Source of the DNA: Curvibacter microcysteis
GTDB taxonomy: Bacteria; Pseudomonadota; Gammaproteobacteria; Burkholderiales; Burkholderiaceae_C
Direction of reading: 5' to 3'
NCBI RefSeq assembly: GCF_028649455.1
Contig: NZ_JAQSIO010000004.1
Coordinates: 434,001 to 498,000, forward strand
Length of the DNA: 64,000 nt
Shown: positions 17,331 through 26,980 of the stretch, piece after piece
Layout of the letters: each line of letters begins with the position of its first letter
Position numbering within the stretch: position 1 is the stretch's first letter
Made by a program: the position numbers and the translations under genes
The notes under the pieces: generated by a model
What the model saw: the letters and a program-made list of their open reading frames with translations, nothing else
Told to the model about the DNA's origin: nothing
The model's database searches: none

Positions 17331-18035
17331 TCAGGCCGACAAAAATCGGTAGAAATTGCGCAACATGCCCGCTGTCGCGCCCCAGATGAAGCGCTCGTCC
17401 GCGCCATCCATCCAAGGCATGGAGAACCACTCGCGGCGCACACCCTCGGCCTCAAAGGCGTGACGGCGGTGGTTGGCCGGGTTCATCAAGAATGACAGGG
17501 GCACCTCAAAAGCGGCGGCCACCTCGTGGGGGTTGAGCTGCAACTCAAAACCAGGCTGCACCAGCCCCACCACCGGGGTCACCATGAAGGCTGTGCCCGT
17601 GGTGTAGAGCGGCAAGCTGCCCAGCACCTGAACGCGGTGGCGGGCCAGGCCCACTTCTTCTTCCGCCTCGCGCAGGGCGGTATCGGCCGGTGTGGGGTCG
17701 GTGTCGTCCATGCGCCCCCCGGGGAAGGCCACCTGGCCTGAATGGGTGGACAACTGAGTGGTGCGCAGCGTCAGGAGCACCGTGGGGTCGTCGCGCAGCA
17801 CGATGGGCACCAGGACAGAGGCATGGGCCGGTTGGCGGTCTGCAAAGCGCCGTTCGTGGGTCACCTCAGGTGCCCAGGAAGGTGGATTCAAAAAGCGCTG
17901 CTGCAAGGCCTCGGGCCGCAGGCGCTCGACAGCGACCGCAGGCAGGGCGGCATCCGTCCCCAGCACCGGTACACGGCGGGGATCGAAGTCGGGCAAACGA
18001 GACAAAGGCGTGAGCACGGGAGGCAAGGTAGACAA
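17331..18035 (-). CDS. Nudix hydrolase, CoA pyrophosphatase type
   Basis: A Nudix protein of about 234 aa. The Nudix box is complete: GGRMDDTDPTPADTALREAE followed by EEVGL (GX5EX7REUXEEXGU with a conservative D at the first acidic site). The preceding LTLRTTQLSTHSGQVAFPGG is the CoA-pyrophosphatase (NudL/YeaB) UPF0035 signature. It would cleave CoA or acyl-CoA to phosphopantetheine and 3',5'-ADP. The start is uncertain: TTG 18035 is preferred because the longer TTG at 18083 falls in the T-tract of the rplS terminator; GTG 18017 is another option. The gene follows the ribosomal operon and precedes the CobD-like gene. Confidence 0.85.
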   Translation of the reverse strand: MSTLPPVLTPLSRLPDFDPRRVPVLGTDAALPAVAVERLRPEALQQRFLNPPSWAPEVTHERRFADRQPAHASVLVPIVLRDDPTVLLTLRTTQLSTHSGQVAFPGGRMDDTDPTPADTALREAEEEVGLARHRVQVLGSLPLYTTGTAFMVTPVVGLVQPGFELQLNPHEVAAAFEVPLSFLMNPANHRRHAFEAEGVRREWFSMPWMDGADERFIWGATAGMLRNFYRFLSA

Positions 18036-18081
18036 GGGATCGCCTGGGTTGAGATGAACAGAGCTGCCGCGCGGAGCAGCC

Positions 18082-18120
18082 AAAAAAAAGCCGCTGACAG
18101 CGCAGGCTGCAGCGGCTTTT
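18082..18120 (-). terminator. intrinsic terminator of rplS / the rpsP operon
   Basis: An 11-bp stem AAAAGCCGCTG / CAGCGGCTTTT with eight T residues on the minus strand, 20 nt past the rplS stop codon. Confidence 0.9.
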
Positions 18121-18139
18121 CTCAGCGAAGGTCGAGACC

Positions 18140-18520
18140 TCAGGCGGCAGCAGCCACCTTGGCGCGGTTCGGCAGCTTTTCCTTGATACGTGCCGACTTG
18201 CCGCTGCGCGAACGCAGGTAGTACAGCTTGGCACGGCGCACGTCACCACGGCGCTTCACTTCGATGCTGGCGATCAGCGGGCTGTAGGTTTGGAACGTAC
18301 GTTCCACGCCTTCGCCGCTGGAGATCTTGCGCACGATGAAGCCGCTGTTCAGGCCGCGGTTGCGCTTGGCAATCACGACACCTTCGAAAGCCTGCACGCG
18401 CTTGCGGGTACCTTCCACCACGTTCACGCTGACGATCACCGTGTCGCCAGGAGCGAAAGCGGGGATGGTCTTGTTCAGGCGAGCAATTTCTTCTTGCTCA
18501 AGAATTTGAATCAGATTCAT
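18140..18520 (-). CDS. rplS: 50S ribosomal protein L19
   Basis: A 126-aa protein, slightly long because of an Ala-rich C-terminal tail. [12 protein letters not shown] at the start and the signature [20 protein letters not shown] near residues 88-107 are diagnostic. Last gene of the rpsP-rimM-trmD-rplS operon. A 223-nt gap separates it from trmD, unlike the tight spacing of many relatives, and a strong terminator follows. Confidence 0.98.
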   Translation of the reverse strand: MNLIQILEQEEIARLNKTIPAFAPGDTVIVSVNVVEGTRKRVQAFEGVVIAKRNRGLNSGFIVRKISSGEGVERTFQTYSPLIASIEVKRRGDVRRAKLYYLRSRSGKSARIKEKLPNRAKVAAAA

Positions 18521-18743
18521 AAGGGTCTCTCATTGATCTTGGCCGCGCCACGATTGGCTTTGTCGGAATGACATACACCTGAGTCGTCCGGGCTGGACAT
18601 CCACCCTGCGCACCACCCAAAGGTTGGCTCACAAATGGCTTGGTTCCAGACCCATCGTCCAAGGTGGCTCACCAGTTCTTCCCGTGAAGGGTAGACAGGC
18701 AAGCGGCCGGCCAGAGGATCGAATAGCCTTTGATTATAACAAG
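18521..18743 (-). other. trmD-rplS spacer / rplS leader
   Basis: 223 nt of lower-GC sequence between trmD and rplS. A 61-codon frame (18702-18517) overlaps the rplS start by 4 nt (ATGA), but its sequence has no family I recognise and no clear ribosome site. It may instead be an untranslated leader through which L19 synthesis is adjusted. Both readings are inference. Confidence 0.35.
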
Positions 18744-19523
18744 TTAGCCCAAACGAGCCAAGACGGCCTCGTCGCTGCGACTCAAACGCCCGGCTGCACG
18801 GGCGGCTTGAATCAATTCCGGGCGGTGCTGGGCGGTGATGCGCAGGCTTTGCTCGCGGCGCCAGCGCTCGATGTGGGCGTGGTGGCCAGACATCAGCACC
18901 TCGGGCACCGGCACCGGCGCCTGATCGGGACCAGGCTCCCAGTGTTCGGGCCGGGTGTAGTGCGGGCAGTCGAGCAAACCGTCGAGCGCCGGGTTGAAGC
19001 TGTCCAGTTGGTGGCTGCCCGCGTCATTGAGCACCCCAGGCTGCAGACGGGTCACGGCATCGAGCAAGGCCAACGCAGCGATCTCCCCACCGGAGAGCAC
19101 AAAGTCGCCCAAGCTGATCTGGGCGTCCACATGGGTGTCGATGAAACGCTGGTCGATGCCCTCATAGCGGCCGCACAGCAAGATGGCGCCCGGGCCCTCA
19201 GCCCAGCGCGCCACGCCGTCATGGCGCAGCACCTCGCCAATCGGCGAGAACAAGACCACGGGGGCAGGCGTCGGTTCAGCCAGGGCCGCGCGGTCGGCAC
19301 GGATGGCCGCCAAGCAACGCACCAGGGGCTCGATCATCATCACCATGCCCGGGCCACCCCCAAAGGGTCGGTCATCCACCCGCCGGTAATTGCCGTCAGC
19401 GTGGTCGCGCGGATTCCACAAGCGCACGGCCACCTGGTCGCTGGCATAGGCGCGGCGCGTGACACCGCTGGCCAAAAAAGGAGCGAACAGCTCGGGGAAC
19501 AGGGTGATGATGTCAAAGCGCAT
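18744..19523 (-). CDS. trmD: tRNA (guanine-N1)-methyltransferase
   Basis: A 259-aa SPOUT methyltransferase that makes m1G37 in tRNAs reading CNN, preventing +1 frameshifts. Signature regions: [13 protein letters not shown] at the start, [13 protein letters not shown], the trefoil-knot cofactor loop [12 protein letters not shown] and [15 protein letters not shown], and PHYTRPE. It begins 14 nt after rimM ends. Essential housekeeping gene. Confidence 0.98.
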   Translation of the reverse strand: MRFDIITLFPELFAPFLASGVTRRAYASDQVAVRLWNPRDHADGNYRRVDDRPFGGGPGMVMMIEPLVRCLAAIRADRAALAEPTPAPVVLFSPIGEVLRHDGVARWAEGPGAILLCGRYEGIDQRFIDTHVDAQISLGDFVLSGGEIAALALLDAVTRLQPGVLNDAGSHQLDSFNPALDGLLDCPHYTRPEHWEPGPDQAPVPVPEVLMSGHHAHIERWRREQSLRITAQHRPELIQAARAAGRLSRSDEAVLARLG

Positions 19524-19537
19524 GGCGGGGGCCTGGC

Positions 19538-20116
19538 TCAGACGTCAAAGTCAGTTTGCCAATCAACGGTGATGCGCCGCCCCGGCAGGTCCACAGAGTC
19601 CACATAAGCGGCCACAAAAGGCACCATGCGTTCCAGGGTCTTGCCTTCTTGTTCGTACGCGATCACCAGCACGGTCTGGGGGCCTGTGCTCATCAAGTCG
19701 CGCACCTGACCCAGGGCCAGGCCTTCGCGGTTGACGACATCCAGGCCGATCAGGTCGACCCAGTAATACTCATCGGTGGACGCGGTCGGGAAGCTCGAAC
19801 GCGGCACAAAGATGCGCGCCCCCTTGAGGGCTTCGGCGGCATTGCGGTCTGACACGTCCTGGGCCGTGGCGACCACCGCATCAGAGTGTTCCTTGGCCTC
19901 TTTGATGGCCAGGCGCAGCGTGCCAGTGAAGGTTTTGGCGCCCTTCTCCGCGGGCTGGAGGTACCAGCGCTTGGACGAAAACAGGGCTTCGGGCGAAGCG
20001 CTGTAGGGCAGCACACGGAACCAGCCCTTGATGCCCCAGGCGTCCGCGATGCGGCCCACCTCGATGGCGTCAGCCGGCAACTCAGCGGTTTCGAGAGGAG
20101 GAAAATTCTGCGACAT
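19538..20116 (-). CDS. rimM: ribosome maturation factor RimM
   Basis: A 192-aa 30S assembly factor that binds S19. The N-terminal RimM fold contains [20 protein letters not shown] (about 18-37), and the C-terminal PRC barrel contains [17 protein letters not shown] and a [10 protein letters not shown] end. The start is ATG 20116; upstream codons in the open frame read through the rpsP spacer. It lies between rpsP and trmD in the conserved operon. Confidence 0.97.
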   Translation of the reverse strand: MSQNFPPLETAELPADAIEVGRIADAWGIKGWFRVLPYSASPEALFSSKRWYLQPAEKGAKTFTGTLRLAIKEAKEHSDAVVATAQDVSDRNAAEALKGARIFVPRSSFPTASTDEYYWVDLIGLDVVNREGLALGQVRDLMSTGPQTVLVIAYEQEGKTLERMVPFVAAYVDSVDLPGRRITVDWQTDFDV

Positions 20117-20210
20117 GGTCAGGAGGCCCCAAAAAAATTCAGGCCGGCGGTGCGAGCACAGCCGGCCTGTCAATGCGCTTTGAATCAGCGCGTGGCTGAA
20201 CGCTCAGCGA

Positions 20211-20465
20211 TCAGGCAGCAGCCTTCTTGGCAGCTTGCTTGATCAGGCGCACCACGGTGTCGGACGCTTGAGCGCCAACGCCTTGCCAGTAGGTCAGACG
20301 GTCTTGCGCAATGCGCAGGCCTTCTTCCGATTCCTTGGCGCTGGGGTTGTAGAAACCCAGGCGTTCAATGAAACGGCCATCGCGGCGTTCGCGCTTGTCA
20401 GCGACGACGATGTTGTAGAAAGGACGGGCTTTGGAGCCGCCGCGGGAAAGTCGAATGACGACCAT
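20211..20465 (-). CDS. rpsP: 30S ribosomal protein S16
   Basis: An 84-aa protein. [20 protein letters not shown] at the N-terminus and [14 protein letters not shown] are family signatures. First gene of the operon with rimM, trmD and rplS. A TATAAT -10 element lies 98 nt upstream on the minus strand. Confidence 0.98.
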   Translation of the reverse strand: MVVIRLSRGGSKARPFYNIVVADKRERRDGRFIERLGFYNPSAKESEEGLRIAQDRLTYWQGVGAQASDTVVRLIKQAAKKAAA

Positions 20466-20562
20466 GATTTATCCTTGGGTGGTGGAATTTCTTCCGAAAT
20501 TTCTTCCAGCGTTGAGACACGCGACATAGCCACCCGGCCAGCGACACGCTGAATAGCTCTCC

Positions 20563-20568
20563 ATTATA
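20563..20568 (-). promoter_or_regulatory. -10 element (TATAAT) of the rpsP operon
   Basis: A perfect TATAAT on the minus strand in the divergent gap. The matching -35 would fall inside the first codons of the GNAT gene and is weak, so this assignment rests on the -10 alone. Confidence 0.45.
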
Positions 20569-20584
20569 TCTCTTTCAATTTTTC

Positions 20585-21106
20585 ATGCCTATCATCCGCC
20601 CCAGCAGCGACGCCGACATGCCCGCCATCACCGCCATTTACGCCCACCATGTGCTGACCGGCACCGGTACTTTCGAGGTCGATCCCCCCAGTGAAACCGA
20701 CATGGGAGGCCGCCGCGCCGACGTGCTGGCCAAGGGCCTGCCCCACCTGGTCATGGAACAGGACGGGGCCGTGATCGGCTTTGCCTACTGCAACTGGTTC
20801 AAGCCGCGTCCAGCCTACCGCTTCTCGGCCGAGGACTCGATCTACATGGCAGCCGGCGCGAACGGCCAAGGCTGGGGCCGCGCCCTGCTGGCCGAGTTGG
20901 CCGCGCGCGCCGAAGCCGTGGGGGTGCGCAAGCTGATTGCCGTGATTGGCGACTCGGGCAATGCGGGCTCGATCGGTGTGCACCGCAGCTGCGGCTTCTC
21001 GCACACCGGGGTGCTGAAGTCCTGCGGCTGGAAGTTCAATCGCTGGCTGGACATCGTGCTGATGGAAAAAAGCCTGGGCGCCGGCGACAGCAGCGCACCC
21101 GAGTAA
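20585..21106 (+). CDS. GNAT N-acetyltransferase (phosphinothricin acetyltransferase-like)
   Basis: A 173-aa acetyltransferase of the Pat/YncA branch. It starts MPIIRPSSDADMPAI and carries IYAHHVLTGTGTFEVDPPS, typical of phosphinothricin/methionine-sulfoximine acetylases. The acetyl-CoA loop is degenerate but recognisable (NGQGWGRALLAELAARA), followed by GNAGSIGVHRSCGF. Likely substrates are glutamine-analogue toxins or related amines. It is divergent from rpsP and followed by the TM2 gene after 9 nt, probably as one transcript. Confidence 0.88.
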   Translation: MPIIRPSSDADMPAITAIYAHHVLTGTGTFEVDPPSETDMGGRRADVLAKGLPHLVMEQDGAVIGFAYCNWFKPRPAYRFSAEDSIYMAAGANGQGWGRALLAELAARAEAVGVRKLIAVIGDSGNAGSIGVHRSCGFSHTGVLKSCGWKFNRWLDIVLMEKSLGAGDSSAPE

Positions 21107-21115
21107 AGTCAGCCC

Positions 21116-21562
21116 ATGAAAAACAAGACCGCAGCGGCCTGGCTGGCCTTCCTGGGAGGCCCTTTGGGCCTGCACCGTTTCTACCTGAACGGTCTGGGCG
21201 ACACGCTGGGGTGGCTGCTGCCCATTCCCACGGCCCTGGGCGTCTGGGGTTTGGAACGGGTGCAGCTGTATGGCCTGGACGACACCCTGAGCTGGATTTT
21301 GGTGCCGATGCTGGGCTTCAACATCGCCGGCTGCGCGCTGTGCGCCATCGTCTTTGGCTTGATGACGCCCGAGAAATGGAACGGCCGCTACAACCCGGGT
21401 GCCGACGCCGAGGCAGCGCCAGGCCGCACCCACTGGGGCACGATTGGCGCGGTGGCCTTGGCGCTGCTGATCGGCACTGGCGTGCTGATGGCCAGCCTGG
21501 TCTACAGCTTTCAGCGCTATTTCGAATACCAGATCGCCGAGGCCCAGAAGATCTCGCAATGA
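21116..21562 (+). CDS. TM2-domain membrane protein
   Basis: A 148-aa protein. The N-terminal TM2 signature KNKTAAAWLAFLGGPLGLHR-FYLNG (residues 2-26, the FGxxGxHrFYlG pattern) is followed by two hydrophobic hairpin segments and another membrane helix around 110-133. TM2 proteins are small inner-membrane proteins of unknown biochemical role. It overlaps nothing and lies 9 nt after the GNAT gene. Confidence 0.8.
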   Translation: MKNKTAAAWLAFLGGPLGLHRFYLNGLGDTLGWLLPIPTALGVWGLERVQLYGLDDTLSWILVPMLGFNIAGCALCAIVFGLMTPEKWNGRYNPGADAEAAPGRTHWGTIGAVALALLIGTGVLMASLVYSFQRYFEYQIAEAQKISQ

Positions 21563-21592
21563 GCGCCCAGCCCCGCGGCCGGGGCGCTCGGG

Positions 21593-22807
21593 CTACTGCG
21601 GGTGCGCCGCCGGGAGCGGGTTCAGCGGGTCACCGGCGTAAAGCCAAGGCACGTCCAGCAACCCCTCGCCCAGCAGCCCCATCGCCGCATCACGCCCCCA
21701 CTGCAGCGGGCCTGTGGCGTGGAACACCCGCCCATTGCGCTCAGCACGGGCCTGCACCCGCGCACAACGCTGCCAACGGTTGAGGGCATAGCGGCGCAGG
21801 CGGGTTGGCAAGTCCAGCGCCTCTTGGGCCAGCGCCAGGGTCAACGCATGGGCATCCTCCAGGGCCATGCCCGCCCCTTGGGCCAGGTAGGGGCGCATGG
21901 GGTGGGCCGCGTCACCAAGCAAGGCGATTCGGCCCTGGGCCATCTCTTCGGGGCGGCTCAACGGGGGGCGGTCGCACAAGGCCCACAAACGCCACTCAGG
22001 CACCGCACGCACCAAGTCCTGCAAAGGGCTGCAGCAGTCGGCCAAGACGGCCAACAACTGACTGGCATTGCTGCCATGGTCCCAGTTGCTCAGGTCCCCC
22101 TGGACCTCGCCGTGCACGATGGCCACCACATTGAGCCACTCCCCCGCGCGCACGGGGTAGGCCACCACATGCAGATCAGGCCCCAGCCAGGCGGTGACGC
22201 TGCTGCTGCGCAGTGCGGCCGGAAACCGGGCCTGGGGCAGCATGGCCCGGAACGCCAAATGCCCTGTGACCCGGGGTGGCTGAACGCCCAAAAGGGCCTG
22301 TCGCACGCCGCTCCACAAGCCGTCGGCGCCCACCAGCACATCGCCCTCGACGTACTTTTGAGGCCCCGTCTTCAAGCTCACGCCCTCCGGACCGACCTCA
22401 GCCACCGCCACTGGGGTGTTGAGCTGCAGGCTCACGTCCGCCTGGGCCTGCACCGCCGTCAACAGCAGTTGATGCAGATCGGCGCGGTGGATGGTGGCGT
22501 AAGGCGCCCCGTACAAGGCCTCCGCGCGGCCCGCCAAAGTCAGTTGCCCCAGGTGGCGGCCACTGAGGGCCGAACGCACCTGCAAACGGTCTGGAAAAGC
22601 AGCCACCGACTGCAAGGCCTCGCCCAAGCCCCAGGACTGCAGCACCCGCACGACGTTGGGGCTGATCTGAATACCAGCACCCACTTCGCTGAAAACAGGT
22701 GCACGTTCAAACAAGCGCACACGGTGCCCGGCGCGCGCACTGGCCAGGGCCGTGGCTAAGCCGCCAATGCCCCCACCGGCCACCAAAATATCGATCTGCG
22801 AACTCAT
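21593..22807 (-). CDS. FAD-dependent monooxygenase (salicylate-hydroxylase-like)
   Basis: A 404-aa group A flavoprotein monooxygenase. The N-terminal Rossmann motif is AGGGIGGLATALASARAG (about 10-27) with the acidic end FERAP, the DG motif is VGADGLWSGVRQAL, and the FAD-phosphate motif is LLGDAAHPMRPYLAQGAGMALEDA (about 298-321). It uses NAD(P)H and O2 to hydroxylate an aromatic substrate; 3-hydroxybenzoate and salicylate hydroxylases share this layout. Its ATG overlaps the TGA of the upstream GGDEF-EAL gene by 4 nt, so the two are translationally coupled. This is an unusual pairing. Confidence 0.88.
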   Translation of the reverse strand: MSSQIDILVAGGGIGGLATALASARAGHRVRLFERAPVFSEVGAGIQISPNVVRVLQSWGLGEALQSVAAFPDRLQVRSALSGRHLGQLTLAGRAEALYGAPYATIHRADLHQLLLTAVQAQADVSLQLNTPVAVAEVGPEGVSLKTGPQKYVEGDVLVGADGLWSGVRQALLGVQPPRVTGHLAFRAMLPQARFPAALRSSSVTAWLGPDLHVVAYPVRAGEWLNVVAIVHGEVQGDLSNWDHGSNASQLLAVLADCCSPLQDLVRAVPEWRLWALCDRPPLSRPEEMAQGRIALLGDAAHPMRPYLAQGAGMALEDAHALTLALAQEALDLPTRLRRYALNRWQRCARVQARAERNGRVFHATGPLQWGRDAAMGLLGEGLLDVPWLYAGDPLNPLPAAHPQ

Positions 22808-25800
22808 CCGTGGATTGTGCCGTGGGCTGTCGCGTCCGAAGGGTTCAGGCCTTGCGCCTGCTCAAGCACATCGACCGGCGAAGGTCTTCCAAACAAATAG
22901 CCTTGGAAGGCCCGGCAGCCGCTTTGGCGCAAAAAGTCCAGCTGCCCACCGGTTTCCACCCCTTCGGCCACCACCGCCAAGTCCAAACTGCCGGCCAGGG
23001 CCAGGATGGTGCGCACGATGGCCGCGTCGTTGGGGTCCACCAGCACATCGCGCACAAAGGACTGGTCGATCTTGAGTTGGTCCAAAGGCAGGCGCTTGAG
23101 GTAACTGAGGCTGGAATAACCGGTGCCAAAGTCGTCCAGCGAGAAGCGCAGGCCCTCCATGCGCAGCTCGGTCATCTTGGCAATCATGTCCTCCACATCG
23201 GTCAAGAGCAGGCTCTCGGTCAGCTCCAGCTGCAGGCAGCGCGGGTTGGCCCCCGTTTGGTCCAGGGTGTCCAGCACCAGGCGCACAAAATCGGGGTGGC
23301 GGAACTGGCGCGCACTGACGTTGACGGACAAGGTCAGGTCGCGCGTCTCCTCACGTGCCGCCCACTGGACCAATTGCGCACAGGCCTGCTCCAGCACCCA
23401 CTGCCCCAACGGCAGGATCAACCCGGTCTGCTCAGCCAAAGGAATGAATTCAGCCGGCGAGACCATGCCACGCTGCGGATGGGCCCAGCGCACCAGCGCC
23501 TCCACCCCGGTGATGCGTTGGCGGTCGTTCACCACGGGCTGGTAGTAAAGCAGCAATTCCTGGCGCAACAAGCCTTGGCGCAGGTCGCCTTCCAAGACCG
23601 AGCGGGCGGTGGCAGCGGCCTGCATCTGCGGATCAAAGAAGCGCAGGGTGTTGCGCCCGTGGGCCTTGGCCTGGTACATGGCCAGGTCGGCGCGCTTGAG
23701 CAGCTCATCAATGGGGGTCTGATCGCCCACGAACAAGGTGATGCCAATGCTGGGCGTGCTGTAGTGCTGCAGGCCCTTGAGTTCAAAAGGCTGGTTCATG
23801 CTGACCAGCACTTTTTCAGCCACCCGTTCGGCCTGCTCTGTGGCCTCGGTCCAGTCTGGGGAGAGCTCCTCCAGCATCAGCACAAACTCATCACCGCCGA
23901 ACCGCGACACGGTATCGACCTGACGCACGCTGCTCGCCAGACGTCGCCCCACCTGGATCAGCAACTGATCGCCTGTGCCGTGCCCCATGGTGTCATTGAG
24001 GTCCTTGAAATTGTCCAGATCCAGGAACAGCAAGGCCCCATGCTGGCCCGAGCGGGTGCTGGCCAGGCAAGCCTGCTGCAGGCGGTCAAGCAACAGGCGG
24101 CGGTTGGGCAGATCAGTCAGCGCGTCAAAGAAGGCCAGGCGTTCGATTTCCCGCTCAGCCCGCTTGCGGTCGGTGATGTCGCGCGCCACCCCCAGCACCC
24201 CGGTCAGCTGGCCATCGCCTCCCTCAATGGGAGTCTGGATGGTTTCAAACCGCCCTCGGTGGCCGTCGGCAAAAACCATGTCCTCTTCGTAGGTGAGCGC
24301 CGTCTTGAGCTGCAGGGTTTGGAGGTCATGGGCGCGGAAGGACTCAGCCGCCTCGGGACTGAAGAGTTCAGCGTCGGTGCGCCCCACGATGGCGGCCTCG
24401 GCGAGGCCGGCAAAGCGTTCAAAAACGGGGTTGCAATATTGATAGACCCCTTGGGCGTCCTTCAAGAAAACCATGTCAGGCAGGGCATTGACCAGAGTGC
24501 GTAAGCGCGACTGGTTTTGCTGCAGCGCCAGCTCCATGTTCTTGCGCTCCGTGGTGTCGATGGCGAAGGCGACAAAGCCGCAGACCTCGCCATCGGCACG
24601 GCGCTCAGGGGCCAGGGTGGTGTGGCGCCAACGCACCTCACCGCTGGGCAACACGATGCGGTTCTCAAACACCACCACCTCGCCCTCCAGAGCGCGCATC
24701 ACAAAGGGCAGCATGCGCTCCAAGCGCTCAGCCGACACGATGCTGGACAGGGGCTGGCCCAACATCGCATCCGGCGGCTGGTCAAACCAGCGGGCATGGG
24801 CCTCATTGACAAACAAGAACCGCAGGTCACGGTCCAAGCGAGAGACCCCGCCGGGCATCTGGAGCAGGATCGAGGCCAACTGGGTATCTTTTTCGTGGGC
24901 CAGTCGCTCAGCCGCCTTGCGCGGGGTGACATCCATGTTGAAGCCCACAAGCCCCCCCACGCGCCCGCCCTTCCACAAGGGTGCAACGATGCACAGGAAG
25001 TCACGCAACTGCCCATGCACTTCGGTGCTCATCTCGTACTCAATCACTTCGCCCCGCGAAGCTCGCTCGTTGTAATGCAGCCAACGTTGCAAGTCCTCGG
25101 GCCGCGGACTGCACTGCTCAGGCGTCAGCCCCAATTGAGGCCCGAAGTGGGCGACGCGCGCCGGGTTCTCCAGGACCAGGCGTCCCGCTTCATCGCGCAC
25201 CCAAGCCTCAAACGGCATGTTGTCCGCCATGGCGCGCAACACGGCTTCATTGCTGCGCAACGCCTCCTCATCGGCTTTTTGCCGCGTGATGTCCAAGGCC
25301 AAGCCATCCCACATGGTGCGCCCATCGTCCAGGCGTCGAGGCGCCGAGCACAGATGCAAGCAGCGCTGAACGCCATCAGGGCCGCGAACCCGAAGCACCA
25401 CATCCAAGACATTCAGGGTGCGCGCCGATTCACGCTCGGACGCCAGCAGGCTGGGGAGGTCTTCAGGGTCAATGAGGCGATACCAGCTTTGAGCGTCGCG
25501 CAGCAACTGGGTCCCGCTCAACCCCATCACCCGCTCCACCGATTCACTGACGTAGACGAACCGGTTGGACCCATCGATCTCCCGCTCCACCTGAAACAGA
25601 ACCCCGTGCGGCAGGTTGCGGGCCAGTGCGGCCAGTTGCGCCTCACGTTCGCGCAGATTCTTTTCGGTGCGCCGGGCCAATTCATAGGGCTGACGGATGC
25701 TGAGGGTGAAGACCGCACGAAAAATCAAAGCATCGGCAACCACCTTGAAGACATGGCCCAGTACGTTGAGGGAATCGTCGGGGGCGTGGTAACTGGCAAA

Positions 25801-26484
25801 TACCAATTCGCCCAAAGCCATCACAAAACAAGCGGTCGCCAACCAGTAATCACGCGCTCGACCCCGCTGCTGAGCGGCACCCCAAAAAACCACAGCGATG
25901 GCCAAATTGGACAAGCACAACACGTATTCAAAAAAGACCTTGAATGTGGTCAAGCCATGACCGGGGACAAAGGTCGAAGGGATCCAGTCCAGGTGAACGG
26001 ATCCCACCCAGGCCATCAATGCACTGACCACACCAGCCAGGGCCAACCAGCGCCCAGGCGGCCCGGGCAAAGCAACATGAAAAGCCAGCAGACCCAGGGC
26101 TAAAATCTCAAAACTGCGCGCAATCAACCAAAAGAAAATGGCTTTGCTGGTACTGGACTCAGACCAAAAAGGGGGCATGCCGTCGTACGACAAAGCGTGC
26201 AGCAAATCGCAAAAAGCAGCGACAGAAAACCCAAAAACCAAGCCATTGAACACCCGACGTGGACTGGACTCCAGCGACGACCAAGACACAGTCACCACCA
26301 AGGCAGCCACCAACACCGCCGAAATTTCCAATACCAAATGGACACTTAGCCATTGCTTGGCATGAGCCGGTTCAAACAAGGGGGCTGGCGGAAACAGCAG
26401 CAACAGCGTGAGCAAGACCACCGCCCCCGTCGCAATGAAGAGGGTGAGTCGTCGTGCGTCACGCGATGCGCCTTGTTCTTTCAT
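22804..26484 (-). CDS. MASE3-PAS(x4)-GGDEF-EAL c-di-GMP sensor protein
   Basis: A 1226-aa membrane protein starting at ATG 26484. Residues about 12-270 form a MASE3 membrane sensor (HLVLEISAVLVAALVV and the signature DLLHALSYDGMP). Four PAS-like units follow (about 280-770), then GGDEF with an intact RFGGDEFVLMLEE and EAL with EALVRW and DDFGTGYSSLSYLKRLPLDQ. Both catalytic motifs look competent, so it may synthesise or hydrolyse c-di-GMP depending on signal. It shares a 4-nt overlap with the downstream FAD monooxygenase. The open frame continues 33 codons upstream without homology. Its 5' region is the long gap before H-NS. Confidence 0.93.
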   Translation of the reverse strand: MKEQGASRDARRLTLFIATGAVVLLTLLLLFPPAPLFEPAHAKQWLSVHLVLEISAVLVAALVVTVSWSSLESSPRRVFNGLVFGFSVAAFCDLLHALSYDGMPPFWSESSTSKAIFFWLIARSFEILALGLLAFHVALPGPPGRWLALAGVVSALMAWVGSVHLDWIPSTFVPGHGLTTFKVFFEYVLCLSNLAIAVVFWGAAQQRGRARDYWLATACFVMALGELVFASYHAPDDSLNVLGHVFKVVADALIFRAVFTLSIRQPYELARRTEKNLREREAQLAALARNLPHGVLFQVEREIDGSNRFVYVSESVERVMGLSGTQLLRDAQSWYRLIDPEDLPSLLASERESARTLNVLDVVLRVRGPDGVQRCLHLCSAPRRLDDGRTMWDGLALDITRQKADEEALRSNEAVLRAMADNMPFEAWVRDEAGRLVLENPARVAHFGPQLGLTPEQCSPRPEDLQRWLHYNERASRGEVIEYEMSTEVHGQLRDFLCIVAPLWKGGRVGGLVGFNMDVTPRKAAERLAHEKDTQLASILLQMPGGVSRLDRDLRFLFVNEAHARWFDQPPDAMLGQPLSSIVSAERLERMLPFVMRALEGEVVVFENRIVLPSGEVRWRHTTLAPERRADGEVCGFVAFAIDTTERKNMELALQQNQSRLRTLVNALPDMVFLKDAQGVYQYCNPVFERFAGLAEAAIVGRTDAELFSPEAAESFRAHDLQTLQLKTALTYEEDMVFADGHRGRFETIQTPIEGGDGQLTGVLGVARDITDRKRAEREIERLAFFDALTDLPNRRLLLDRLQQACLASTRSGQHGALLFLDLDNFKDLNDTMGHGTGDQLLIQVGRRLASSVRQVDTVSRFGGDEFVLMLEELSPDWTEATEQAERVAEKVLVSMNQPFELKGLQHYSTPSIGITLFVGDQTPIDELLKRADLAMYQAKAHGRNTLRFFDPQMQAAATARSVLEGDLRQGLLRQELLLYYQPVVNDRQRITGVEALVRWAHPQRGMVSPAEFIPLAEQTGLILPLGQWVLEQACAQLVQWAAREETRDLTLSVNVSARQFRHPDFVRLVLDTLDQTGANPRCLQLELTESLLLTDVEDMIAKMTELRMEGLRFSLDDFGTGYSSLSYLKRLPLDQLKIDQSFVRDVLVDPNDAAIVRTILALAGSLDLAVVAEGVETGGQLDFLRQSGCRAFQGYLFGRPSPVDVLEQAQGLNPSDATAHGTIHG

Positions 26485-26910
26485 CCTGCCGCCTATCTTG
26501 TCAGCTCCACACTTTATCCATAAATTCGCGCAAGCAACTTCGGAGTTCCACGCCTTTCGCATCCGATCGACCCACCTCGGCACGCCATCCGATCATCAGC
26601 CCGCTCCAGCGCCGGCAGACCAGTGGCACCTGGTGCATGGGGGCGCCTGCTGGTCTCAGGGGGTCTCGACACTGGTGCGCTCGACCGCGAAGGTACAAAC
26701 GCCACGCCGCGCCCTCCCCTGCCCCGCGACGGCTGTCCCGGGGAACGTTGCAATTCACCGAGGGGCATCCTCGGCGGGGTCTTGGATTTCCCCGTCAGTC
26801 ATCGGTCAATCAATTAAATAGATACCGATAGTTTTTTAATTATCAATTTATTGCAAACTGCGGAAGTCCTGAAAACAAGTTTCGGCCTTTGCAACTCCTT
26901 TTCACTCGGG

Positions 26911-26928
26911 ACGTACGGCAGCGTACGT
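26911..26928. repeat. short perfect inverted repeat
   Basis: ACGTACG-GCAG-CGTACGT, a 7-bp perfect stem without T-tract, between the AT-rich block and the H-NS terminator. Role unknown. Confidence 0.5.
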
Positions 26929-26980
26929 GCCAACCGGAATTGCAGTGCCACCAACACGAAGCGACAGGTAGAGCGCGCAT

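Noticed and set aside
26501-26768. two overlapping minus-strand frames of about 85 codons between the MASE3 gene and H-NS
   Set aside because: No ribosome site, Arg/Ser/Pro-rich shadow composition and no recognised family; treated as leader sequence.
26485-26800. c-di-GMP riboswitch in the leader of the MASE3-GGDEF-EAL gene
   Set aside because: The leader is long enough, but the conserved GEMM core sequences and tetraloop arrangement were not found by eye.
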